Source: Blasia pusilla
Lineage: Eukaryota; Marchantiophyta; Marchantiopsida; Blasiales
Direction: 5' to 3'
Assembly: GCA_050084515.1 (NCBI GenBank)
Contig: CM114275.1
Location: 16,058,001-16,122,000 of the forward strand
Length of the DNA: 64,000 nucleotides
Of the stretch, positions 54,069-64,000 are shown piece after piece. Every line of letters begins with the position of its first letter. Within the stretch, counting starts at the first letter, position 1. The notes under the pieces are model-generated. The model worked only from the letters and a program-made list of their open reading frames with translations. It ran no database searches and was not told the origin of the DNA. A program made the position numbers and the translations under genes.

Positions 54069-55010
54069 TTGAGCCTTTGCAAGACGCCTCTCGGCGCTCT
54101 TCCCGTTCTCGCATCTCTACCAACAAACCTTTTGCCGTCGCTTGTCGTGTTCGTGCCAATGTAGTACCCTTCGAAAGGGCTAGATCAAGAGGCCCTTCGG
54201 GCTCTCGTCCATTTGCCAGGAGAAACGGAGATTCTCCGATTTGCGAATGCTTGGTCGAGTTGTAGCGAGATTCGCCATGCTCACCACTTGACCCAATCGC
54301 GTTGATCAAAGACTCACATAATTCCTAAAAACTGATTCACGATAGAGTTTACCTTTTCATCTGTCCATCCGTCTGTGGGTGGAAAGCCGTCATTTGAAAC
54401 TCAGCTTGGTCTTAAACCTTCGAACAAGTGCTTCGAGAAAGCACTGGTAAACTTTGATCCCGATCTGAAACAATGCTCCTCGGCAAACCATGAGCACGCC
54501 ACCAGCTATCGAGGAATAGTTGCGCCGTCGATACGCCGTTTATGAATCCACCGTCGCACGAATCTCGCCAACTTGCTAAACCGATCAACAATCACAAGTA
54601 TAGCGTTGTATCCCCAGATTCGGAAGACTCGTGATGAAATCCATACTCACACTTTGCAAGGGTCCTTCGGGATCGGCAAGGGATGCAACAAGCCCTGTTT
54701 CTTATCATAAGAGACTCTATTCGCTTAAGCGGGTCACACAGGTCTTCACATATCGAGCAACATCCTCCTTTATGTTGGGCCAAAAGAACCGCTTTGACAG
54801 AACAGCTAGCGTAGATTTCTCTCCTTTATGTCCTGCCAAGGGCCCGTCGTGACATTCCGCTAACACCTTGATTCGCATCCTGCCTTGCCCTACATAGATC
54901 CTACTCTGTTTGAACCTTAGTAAACCGTGCCTCAAACTTATGTTGGCCACCTTCTCACCGTGCTTCAACTTCCTCAGGTATTCCCCGCTTGAGCATCCTT
55001 CATATATCCT
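54069..55010 (-). pseudogene. Family C integrase, copy 2
   Basis: LRHGLLRFKQSRIYVGQGRMR and CHDGPLAGHKGEKSTLAVLS, then the zinc region and core with several frame changes. Near its end HGESRYNSTKHSQIGESPFLLA and GREPEGPLDL match copy 1. Confidence 0.83.
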
Positions 55011-55049
55011 TCACTTAATCCTTCTCTCCAGATCTGTTTCCTTAGGGAA

Positions 55050-56390
55050 CATTGCTCTCAAGACTGTGGTCGCCGATGGCATGTGTTCCTCCTGCGACTT
55101 AACGATATGGAATCACATTATCTTTACCTGGCTTGTGGATCAACTCTACATCCATCGTGCCAAGGTATCATGCCACCGCAGATTGTTTGGTGTCACTCGA
55201 TCCTGGGTCTCAAAATACTTGAGTGATATATTATCGGTGAATACTCGAGTCCCTGTGGAGCCCTAGATAATGCCGCCACTTCCTCAGGCAATGTACCACC
55301 GCAAACAACTCTTTTCGTGAGTAGGCCATCTCCTTTCAAAGTGTCGCTAAGCTTCTTGCTCTCATATGCCACCGGTCTCCCTTCTTGCACCAACATTCCT
55401 GCAATCGCGAAATCACTAGCATCGGTATGCACTTGAGCAGTTTGTCAAACTCCGCAGCTTTAACATGGTTCCTACGATAGAATCTGCTTCACTCGGTTGA
55501 ATGCCTCATTAACTTCCTCGGGTCCAAGTCGTGTTGGCAAACTTTTTTGTCCAATCCGTGAGAGGTCTCACAATTCCCGAAAAGTTTTTCACATAAGTAC
55601 GATAAAATTGCACCGCACCTATGAACCTCCTCATCCCTTTACAATGGATGGGGTTCCCATTCGAAATCGCCTTCACCTTTTCCATGTCCGGATCGACGCC
55701 ATCTCAGACCGACCACGTGACCCAAGAATTTGATCTTACTCAAACCAAATTCGCTCTTCTCTACATTTCGATACTGGTGATTTGCCCTTAGCTTAGACAA
55801 GACCGCTCTCACATGTCGAACGTGCTCCTCTAGTGACTTGAATAGATAAGTATATCATCGATATAGATGATAACATACTCATCCATTTCCTTGTGAAAAA
55901 TGGAGTTCATCAATGTGGTGAACGTCGAGGCGCGTTACATAGACCGAAAGGCATCACTACAAACTCAAAGGAACAAGATCTCGTCTGCACGCACGCAGTC
56001 TTCTCCACATCCGCCTCGGCAATCCGACTGGTAATATCTTGACTTCAAGTCAATCCCTACTGAAATATCTTGCGCTTTGCCCGACCTATCAAAGAGATCA
56101 TCTATCCTTGGAAGAGGATAATTGTTCGAACCGTCACTTTGTTCGGTGCACGGTAATCAACACACAACCTCATCTTTCCATCCTTCTTCTTTACAAAGAG
56201 AACAGTGCTCCATAAGGTGACTTGCTAGTCCTAATGTAACCCTTTTCCAAGAGCTCACTTAATGCTTTTCCAACTCAAGAAGTTCCTCCCTGATTCAACC
56301 TATATGGTGCTTTTGAAGGCGGTTGGGAACCGGGTATGATCTCTATCTTATGATCTACGGCTCTATGCGCGGCAATTGATCGAAGCTCAT
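55050..56390 (-). pseudogene. Family C reverse transcriptase and RNase H, copy 2
   Basis: RT begins near 56390 ([20 protein letters not shown]); VIIYIDDIL is readable at about 55850-55875. RNase H includes HTDASDFAIAGMLVQEGRPV (about 55370-55432). Many one-base indels. Order and spacing as in copy 1. Confidence 0.86.
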
Positions 56391-57060
56391 TTGTCAAGAC
56401 ATCCTCAAACTCCTTGACCACTTCCTCGGAGTGGTTCTGGGATTCCCTTGAAGCAAAGTGTCCGATCTCTGCGATATCGCTTGTAGCCTCCTCCACTTGT
56501 CTCATCAAGCAGAGAAATCCATCCTCCAACTCAGTCATGCTCCTCCTTGTGATCGAGTTCACCAACTCCATTTTCGCTGGAACCTCACGGACCAACCGCA
56601 CCTGTAACCGTTTGCCTTTTAGCAAGACGCTCAACCTCAATGGTCGGCGTCTTAACTCCACCTCATACGCATCTAGGAATGTATTCCCCAAAACTCCGTC
56701 AATGCCATCCATTTCGCAAATAGTGAAATTCTCCTTCAACTCGAATACCCCGCATCCTATTGTCAAACCCAAAACCAAATCAGAAGTCCGATGAGACTTG
56801 CCTCATGCAAATCCCACTCGAATGGGCTCGTCCGCCTTAGAGATAGACAGCCGCAGTTCCTTCACGATTCTCGGGCTTAGGAAGGAGTGCGAAGCACCTG
56901 TATCCACGAGCAACAACACATCGCGATGAGCAATCTTGGATCTTAGGTACACCAAATTGTGCGTCCTCTTGGTGACTTGAATGGACGTCTCAAGATCGCC
57001 CGCCGACACATGCTTAGCAGCAAACGCAATCATACTCCCGTTACTAACCTTCGGTTTCGA
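56391..57060 (-). pseudogene. Family C retropepsin and following linker, copy 2
   Basis: LLLVDTGASHSFLSPRIVKEL near 56890-56935; CGVFELKENFTICEMDGIDG and NTFLDAYEVELRRRPLRL (56600-56760) follow. Two open frames of 290 and 167 codons meet near 56790. Confidence 0.86.
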
Positions 57061-58102
57061 ACACCCTTTCGACAGGTGCCCCGGTTCGCCACAGTTGTAG
57101 CATACGACCTTGCCGTTCCCTGTCTTTGAGTGTTGTCCTCCTTTCGGCTTCACATGAAGTTCCACTCGTTTTTTTTGCGGGGCAGCGACTCTCCTGTTCG
57201 TCTGGCCGCCCCCACTCCAGCCTCTTTTGAACGCCTCCTTATTTTTCGACTTCTTCGAAAAAACTTTTGACTCGAAGGGTTTCTGGGTTTGGACCTCATC
57301 GTCCCCAATCCGCTCCGCTAGCTTCAGAAGGTCCGCGCAGGTCTTTGGCAACGTCGGCATTCGGTAAAGGGCCTTCTCAGCGCTCGGCTTGAGTCCACTA
57401 ATGAAGATAGCCTTCTTCGCGTGCTCATCCATCTTCGGACTAGAAGTCGGGCCAGCACTAAACTCCCTCACATACGCGCTTAAGGAACCACTCTGCCGCA
57501 TCCACACGCATTCCACTGTGTCACGCAACCCTTGGTACTCCAGAGTGAACCGATCCCCAATCAACTCCTTGAACTCCTCCCAACTTAGAGGTGACTCGCC
57601 GCCCAGATATTCCTCTCGTTGAGTGATCCACCATTGTAGAGCATGATCCTTCAGGAAAGTAACGGCTACCGTCACCTTGTCCGCTTTCAGCGACCCTCTG
57701 CGCCTCGGAAATCTGATTCGATTCCGTAAGGAAATCCTTCACTTTCTGCAAGCGCCCCACTCTAGTAAATGGCGTGGGCAGGTTCGTCTTGCAGAGCTTT
57801 TTGCCCGCACTCGGGTTTCTAGTGGCCTCTAACTCTGCAATCCATTTGCTTTGCTTGGACATCTGCTCCACCAACACCTTCAACAAGTCCAACGTCTGGC
57901 TCGACTCCGTCCTTTCCCCTGAGTTTGGGCCCACTGGCCCCGCGGAAGGAGTCGCCACTGGGACGTCCTCACGACTGGCCTTCAGCTCTTCGGGAGTCTC
58001 CGTCTCCTCTATAGCTTCACGGTCCCGCATTGGTTCCTCTCTCGATTCACATCGCTTGATCCGGCGCTTCTTGGGTTGTTCTCCCTCGATCGCCATCTCC
58101 AA
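57061..58102 (-). pseudogene. Family C gag, copy 2
   Basis: N-terminus MEMAIEGEQPKKRRIKR at 58102, then GKKLCKTNLPTPFTRVGRL, the gag domain (ALQWWITQREEYLGG, SAYVREFSAG, LAERIGDDEVQ) and a CCHC knuckle CYNCGEPGHLSKGC at about 57062-57105. One frame change near 57680 separates the halves. Confidence 0.87.
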
Positions 58103-58231
58103 GCCAACTCACTCAGATCTCCTCCTCGTTTCTTGCATCCCTCCTCGAGCGTCCGAGTCTAGCCGCTACCTTGATATTTCCCAAGCGTCCGGCTGATCCC
58201 ACGACCCCAAGTTCTCGCTCACCAAGGATAG

Positions 58232-58243
58232 GCTCTGATACCA
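58232..58243 (-). other. Primer-binding site, initiator-Met tRNA type
   Basis: Minus-strand TGGTATCAGAGC two bases inside the 5' LTR. Confidence 0.88.
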
Positions 58244-58245
58244 CT

Positions 58246-59247
58246 TGTCGCGCCCCTACTCTCCTTGAACGTCAATCTTTAGTGTTGCGGAAGCGTGCGT
58301 TCAGTAGGTCACGAACTCATCGCCGATCTGCACCCAAACACGCACTCTCGTTAGTCGGGTTTGGCCAACCGGCGTTCCAACCCACCGAGTCCTCAACTCG
58401 GCGTCTCATCAAGCTCAACCTTCCTTAGTTCCTAGCTCCCAACACATGGCAAGTCCTTCAAGACTTGGAACAGACTTTCTGGTTAGTCCAAGGATCTGAA
58501 ACGGCACTTGTGCGCCTAGCGATCCCAACTGTTCAACGGTCCTCGGGTGAGTTCCGAACCGAGACCCAAGTAATTGAGTCGCGGGGTGGAATCCAAGAGG
58601 GATGTCTAAAATCGCCTCGCTGGACTTGGTGCAGGTTTTCCAACCCAACGCCCAAACTCGCGTTCCGTTCCATGCCCTTGAGCCGCCCCGCGGCGCCCAA
58701 AGTGGGGTTTGGGTTCCAAGCACTCTCGGAGACCTTCCCCCTTACTAGTACTTCTGGGATTCTCCAATAACCCCTCCCCTTTGGGAAAAGAGGTTCGGGC
58801 CCTTCATTGTGGCCCTCAACCCGACTCCACTTACAGTCATTTTCGGGTGGTATCTCGGCCGCTGCTTATGCGTTTGCAGCGATCTTTGGTGCGTTTGGAC
58901 CGGCTCTCCATAAGATTTCCAACGCATCCTTATTTGCTCCGAACGCATCTTGGTGCTAAAAGTTATGGCCATAAATACAGTCGGAAACTCTCAAACACAA
59001 GTGGCGTTCCAAATCCGGATCTTTCCTTTGGCAACCCACTTCTTAGACTCGACTTCTTTCAAGTCTCATTCCGCGTTTGGTCCAGGTTTCTGAGTCGCGA
59101 CCATCACATCTGAAACGCGACTTCTCGCTCGCGTCTCGTCTCTTGTCTCCTCTTTGAGACAACTCCAACGCGCAAACCATCTTAACGTGAGCCCGTTAAT
59201 GTTCCGATGTTCCGCTTGGCACTTGTTTGGTCATGAGGGTCGCGACA
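58246..59247 (-). repeat. 5' LTR of family C copy 2
   Basis: 1,002 bases; differs from 51891-52888 by only a handful of substitutions and small indels. Confidence 0.93.
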
Positions 59248-59252
59248 CCACA

Positions 59253-59454
59253 TGAGCATCCAGCCTTTCTGCTCTTAGCGTCCTAGAGATGTATGTCGTG
59301 GTAGGTAGGGATAGATGGCTATCTGGAGTTAGAGGGACCTAACAACCAGCTAGGGGGGCGATCGGAGATATTTTGGTACTCCTTACCTCTATGTATGGAT
59401 GCCATGAGTTAGCATGGGATCGTGTGTGTTTGTGTGTGTGTTCGATGACAAGAA
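59253..59454 (+). mobile_element. Family M copy 2, 3' end
   Basis: Resumes after the CCACA duplication, matches 10766-10970 of copy 1 through the AGGGGGGC tract and segment S, and breaks at 59454 into a family E LTR. Confidence 0.8.
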
Positions 59455-60044
59455 TGTTCGATTTTCCTTTCCTTAACTCGTACCACATCAAGATTTTCTT
59501 TGTAGATAGGCACTGGTTTACTCGCTATCTAGTTTATCACTTTGGGGATGCGTTCATGAACCAAGTCATGCAATCCCTAACTCCGTTGATTCTTCTTATA
59601 GTCACGTACGGAAGGACATGGGATTGCACTTTGTATATCCTTATATAACTATCCATGGCCGTCAATAGACCTACTTGAGTAGGGTTTAACATTGGTTGTT
59701 CTATTTTCCTTGTGTACAAATGTAAAGTAGTTTACACGAATTTCATAGTTAGGAATTTCGGGGTTCCATGTTATGAAGAAGTGATCGCCTTGGCACTACT
59801 ATTCGTGATTCCTGTCGTGAGAGAATGCATAGTTTACATAATAAATTTATATTGAAAAAGGAGAAATTCTTATAGAGCTCGATTTGCATCAACCACGTCT
59901 GCTGCAGCTAGAAGGTCCGCCCTTACTCGAAGAAAGGCTCTCGACAGGATAAATGATGCTTCCACTAAGAGATCTTCGAGGCGATAGATTGTGTTTGCAA
60001 GTTGGAGTCTTATCAAGATGACTACTTTTGGGAGTACTTCATCA

Positions 60045-61773
60045 ATGGGAACTAAGGGAGTAGAGGATCTTTTCCGAACTTTGAAAACATTGTTGAGCTT
60101 GCAAGGAGGAGTTCACATAGGAGAGCAAAGATCAACAAGGGCTCTCCAAGCAATTATAAAGAAGTTGGGGAGATTTGATGGGAGGAACATCACCAAGTAT
60201 GTGTGAGATGGAGGTAAATCGTGTGCTCGAAGGTGATATGGTGTCAAGTTTCGAGTTAGTTGTAATACCAGAGATCCGTAGTCAAGTAAAGAAGTTGAGA
60301 GCAAAAAATCCAACCTCGTGGAAGGAGTATGAGCAGTTGCTGAAAGGAGAATTCTTCGATGATGATGTGGATCGGGTGACTAAGAGGAGTTTTCTAGAAA
60401 GGATAGAGCAACGTCCAAGGAAGGGAATGACTCCAAATGAATTGTTGCGTGAGTTTGAGAAGCGGTTTTTTCAGCTTTCTTCTTCCGAAAGGGCAACTCT
60501 AAACTTGAGGAAAACTTAGTTATTCCTTGAGGTGGCTGATGAGAATTTGGAGGACAAGCTTTTCATAATGTTGGCGGACAAGACCGAAGAAGGAGGTGTT
60601 AGCACTAATTGGAAGAAAGTGGAAGAAGTTGTTGCTATCCTTACAAAACAAAGTCGAAGTAGAGGTATAAGCGCACTATTCAAGTCAGAGGTATCAATTT
60701 CAAATCCATTGCCTAAGCCCATGTCAGCAAAGCTTCAAGATTCTGCCATTGATGAGTTGGTGAAAGGTTTGAGAGAGTTGAGAGTAGAAATGGTTGAGCT
60801 TAAACTTGATAGGAATCCTAGTGTTGGTGCTCCTTCGATAAGTAGGAACTTTGTGAGAAGATGTATATAGTGTGATAGTGTTGAGCATCAACGTCGAGAA
60901 TAGGAGGAGTTTTCAGAAGCTCTTAGGAATGGAAAAGTAAATTTCAAAGATGGGAAGATTCATTCAACGTAGACTAGTATGCCGTTGAATACGAACTTTG
61001 GTAGAGGAGGAATGAAAGGCTTAGTGAGAGGTCAAGTAGGAATTGCCACTACAACATTAGATTTTGATACCTTTGCAATGAAAATACAAGCACCTATTGT
61101 ATCTGTAGCTAAAAGTGAATCATTACAATTTCCTCGAGAAGTGAGGCTACGAGGGGTAGAGACTATCCGTCATCTCACTGGATGGGATGATCTAGTGGAA
61201 GCTGGGTGTGTTAAAGCATACCTAGCACAAGAGAAACATGTGAGTTGGCAAGATGCTAATGTGGAGGAGAAGAGGAGATACGACAACAATGGTGTTGATC
61301 TTTAGGAAGGTGCAAGAAGAGCGAGGATCACAAGAAGGAAAGGGCAACCAGAGGCGCAACCATCAAGAGAAGAAGGGCCTTCTACATTTGTGATGGATTC
61401 TCATATGAAAGAAGGTGGAATGAAGGAGAAAGAATTGAGGTCTTCTCAGAAGACCAAGGGTAAGACTCATACATACAAATTGCAGTCTGATATAGAGACA
61501 AGCACGAATTTGAAGGAGATTCTTGAGGCAAGGATTTTTTATACAAAAATAGATTTTTCTCTTAGAGAAGTTTTAGGCATAGCCAAACGTGACTATCATG
61601 AGTTGATCATAGATGTGATCAAAAGGAAAAGGAAGATGACTGCATATATGATAAAGGTGAGGGCATTGGATATTGACATCACGGAAGAAGAAGATGAAGA
61701 GTTTTGCCAAGTTTTTGAACAAAAGCTTGACTTACAAGGAGAAGAGGCGAGAGTAGGAGAAGCCTTGACATAA
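60045..61773 (+). pseudogene. Family E gag and downstream frame
   Basis: ATG at 60045 (MGTKGVEDLFRTLKTLLSL), a two-base loss near 60195, then one frame from 60175 to 61773 with only point stops: IPEIRSQVKKLRAKNPTSW, LREFEKRFFQLSS, LEDKLFIMLADKTEEGG. A CCHC-like stretch near 60861-60905 has stops at two positions (C-I-stop-C...H...E-stop). From 60979 the frame includes FPREVRLRGVETIRHL and DLREVLGIA-like segments of unknown role; near 61680 the residues are very acidic. Confidence 0.65.
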
Positions 61774-61779
61774 CAAGGT

Positions 61780-62320
61780 GAAGAAAGATACAATGGTGGA
61801 TACTATTCTCGATTATATTGGGCGCGTGCGACCCCAACATAGGCTAGAGTTCGACTTGGCTCTCTCTAAGAGTCAGTTTTGGCTCTCGTTGATCATGGTT
61901 TGGAAATCAACATCATGTCGCGAAGTGTATACGATAAAGGGATATGGCCAATTGACACATGGCATGGATGGGTACTAGGTGCGGCTAACAACCAAAAAGG
62001 TGAACTCTAAGATGCTTGTCCAACCGTCAAAACTTGTATCGGAGATGTGTTGATTGAGCAACATTTCTTTGTTCAGAATGGAGCTGCTTATTTTGTGATT
62101 CTTGGGCAACCTTAAATCACATCATCTAGAATGGAGACCAAAATCATGGATGATGGGTCTCATTATGCTCGTATCAGAAGTCAAGATGGAACAAGATCAG
62201 TTCAATTCCTTACTGTACGAGTAGGTCATGAAAGGAATAAGGAGAAATTGAGAGATGGTCCTATGAAGGAAGAGAAAGAGTTGTCGGATTTTTAGTTAGC
62301 AGTGCTGTAGAGCGGGAATA
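61780..62320 (+). pseudogene. Family E protease region
   Basis: In broken frames: ALVDHGLEINIMS (D-x-G-x-E-I-N, the protease form common in this gypsy group), IGDVLIEQHFFVQNGAAYFVILGQP. Stops occur in each frame. Confidence 0.6.
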
Positions 62321-62483
62321 TGGGGATGTAGAGAAAAGAAAGAGTCTTCCACTAGAAGAGGGGGAAGAATCATATATGTTTGGGTGTGGGTTTTCTCAAT
62401 GTTTTCTGAATGTGGTCTAGTAGGTTCCAAATGATAAATGAAATGAATGAAAAAAGAAGACATTTTATGAAAAAAAAGAGGGT

Positions 62484-64000
62484 TTGTTAAAATATGAGGA
62501 TTTTCTATTAGATGAAAAGTTCATTAGTGGGATATATGAAGAAGAGGGTTTTGGAGATAGTCTTGAAGAGGTGTTCATCCAGATGAGCACCGATTCATTG
62601 GATACAAGTATGATTAAAATTCACTCGCGTGAGTTGCATGAAGAAATATCAAGGTTCATGGAAGGAGAAAGAGGATATGAATCTATGGAGAAGGAAGCAG
62701 ATGGGCACGAGTTTGAGACAGAGGAACATCCCATGGAGGCACGAGTGCACACAAAATACAAGCCGGTTGTCACGATTGATAGGATAGATCGGTGGGATCT
62801 AGCAGAGCGTCTATACGAGTAGTGGAGAACATGCCTAGGAGGTTGAGGATGACATGTTGAGGCCTCGAGAAACCTAAGAGAGTAGGTTTCCCCTTCGGTT
62901 CGGCTCATTTGGAGCCATATAGAAAAACTTACTATTTTGGGGTAAGTTTCCATATTGGGGATAGTTGACTTTACACTTTGGGAAGTGACCCTTGACCCGC
63001 TACATCAGGTCAAGAGCCAAGGAGGTGACCTACGAGCATAGGTTACCGTTGAGAGGGCTTGGGAGACGGAAGGGGATATACCTCCAAGAGAGAGAGTTTG
63101 ATAACTCATTCTCTCTTTGTTTAACCTCTTGGCAAAAGGCGGCGGAGCTATGGTACCTTGCCTTGTGAGTGTAATCCAAGCCTCTCATTAGGAGAGTGGG
63201 TTTGGTTTGACATGAGAGAGAGAGAGTGCACACCTTTGAGAGCTATGGTGTGAGATGGTATAGAGAGAGATTGGATCTTACTTTATTGGAGATATTTTGG
63301 TACTTCTCGCCTCTATGTATGGATGCCATGAGTTAGCATGGGATCGTGTGTGTTTGTGTGTGTGTTTGATGAGAGCGATGTATGTTTTGTAGCGATGTGT
63401 ATGCGCACAACACGGTGGCTCAGAAGGTGAAGCCAATGGCTACTCAACTACCAGAGGGTTATGGGAAACAAGTAGAACGTGCATCAATGGAGCCAAGTCT
63501 GCGGGATGTTAGGAAGATAGGATACAAGTTCACAGAAGAGACGCTAGATCATCTGCAAATTGGAGGGGATGAGTTTCTCACAGAAATTGAAATGAAGAGC
63601 TTTCGAGAGATGTTAAGGAGACATGGTAAGGCCTTCTCTTTTACTACACAAGAAATTGGTTGTGTAGACACGAGTGTGATGGCGCCGATGGTTATTTTCA
63701 CCGTTCCACATGTGCCTTGGGATTTGAAACCCATACCAGTACCACGAGCTATGATTCCCAAGCTGATTGAGTTATTGAAGGAGAAGATGCAGATGGGTAT
63801 CTTGGAGCCATGTATGGGGCCTTACTCGAGTCGATGGTTCACTATGCCAAAGAAATTAGGAGCTCTCCGGTTCATTCAAAATATGCAACCAAAAAATAAG
63901 GTAACCATTCAAAATATGGGAGCGGGGCCTAGAATAGATGAAGTCGCAGAAGCTTTTTCAGCCTGTGCTATCTATTCGATAGGAGATTTGCACTCGGGAT
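62484..64000 (+). pseudogene. Family E RT lead-in and N-terminal RT (split by a solo LTR, truncated at the window edge)
   Basis: 62484-62768 ends TKYKP; after the inserted LTR the frame resumes at 63417 and is open to the window end: PMATQLPEGYGKQ, IGYKFTEETLDHLQIG, VPRAMIPKLIELLKEKMQMG, ILEP...YSSRWF, MQPKNKVTIQNMGAGPRIDE and YSIGDLHSG. This is a gypsy RT of the type with LQPLNKVTI and DLxSGYD blocks. The palm YxDD lies beyond the window. Excising the insert and one target copy leaves the frame intact. Confidence 0.82.
62769..63412 (+). mobile_element. Solo LTR (segments T+S) in family E
   Basis: TGTCACGATTG...GCGCACAACA, 644 bases, flanked by CGGT (62765-62768 and 63413-63416). It shares T and S with the sequence around family M copies, so it is probably the LTR of family M or a close relative. 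Confidence 0.85.

Larger units (their letters stand above)
51891..59247 (-). mobile_element. Family C chromovirus, full length, minus strand, inserted in family M copy 2
   Basis: LTRs 51891-52888 and 58246-59247 are nearly identical over 1 kb, so the insertion is recent. Perfect 5-base target duplication CCACA (51886-51890, 59248-59252); copy 1 shows the empty site near 10761. PBS 58232-58243. Order on the minus strand: gag, protease, RT, RNase H, integrase, chromodomain, 3' tail. Confidence 0.94.
59455..64000 (+). mobile_element. Family E gypsy-type retrotransposon, 5'-truncated and cut by the window end
   Basis: Truncated LTR 59455-59946 (the last 490 bases of the family E LTR), a leader, gag (about 60045-60870), protease region (about 61780-62320), the RT lead-in and the start of RT (to 64000). 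It is interrupted by a solo LTR at 62769-63412. Confidence 0.8.

Overview
This window looks like nuclear DNA of a land plant, or a close streptophyte relative. It carries a multi-exon, nuclear-type gene for organellar DNA gyrase subunit B on the minus strand, AT-rich intergenic DNA, Helitron ends, plant-style LTR elements (PBS for initiator-Met and Asp tRNAs), and about 40 kb of nested Ty3/gypsy-class retrotransposons. I cannot name the species from sequence alone.

Layout. 1-11,632: copy 1 of a retrotransposon I call family M, interrupted by two solo LTRs (3,233-4,260, family C; 6,711-7,967, family E) and followed by LTR-like repeats. 11,633-14,156: a broken transposase-like gene. 14,157-17,671: AT-rich spacer with a tRNA-like sequence and Helitron ends. 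17,687-27,567: GYRB, 20 recognisable exons, with a Copia fragment in a 2.6 kb intron. 28,411-29,328: a non-autonomous Helitron. 30,204-32,686: a decayed minus-strand LTR element with an Asp-tRNA PBS (family A). 32,687-34,695: family M copy 3, a minus-strand fragment. 34,696-36,053: family E LTR plus a leader fragment. 36,054-59,454: family M copy 2, split by two complete family C chromoviruses (37,650-45,019 plus strand; 51,891-59,247 minus strand), each with exact 5-bp target duplications. 59,455-64,000: a family E gypsy element (truncated LTR, gag, protease, start of RT), itself interrupted by a solo LTR (62,769-63,412) and cut by the window end.

The standout is family M. Its domain order is gag (two CCHC knuckles) - retropepsin - C5 cytosine DNA methyltransferase - reverse transcriptase - RNase H - integrase - PHD finger. 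In copy 2 the protease, methyltransferase and RT share one reading frame apart from a single indel and point stops; the PHD finger is in frame with integrase in both copies. The element therefore coded for a possible writer of DNA methylation plus a possible reader of histone marks. All copies here are dead, many by C-to-T type stops. Methyltransferase capture by retrotransposons has been reported in dinoflagellates and charophyte algae (my recollection of the literature); this architecture with a C-terminal PHD finger deserves a check for novelty.

GYRB is the only convincing host gene. Almost everything else is mobile DNA, and nested insertions with target-site duplications give a relative order: family M first, then solo LTRs of C and E in copy 1, then the two chromoviruses in copy 2.
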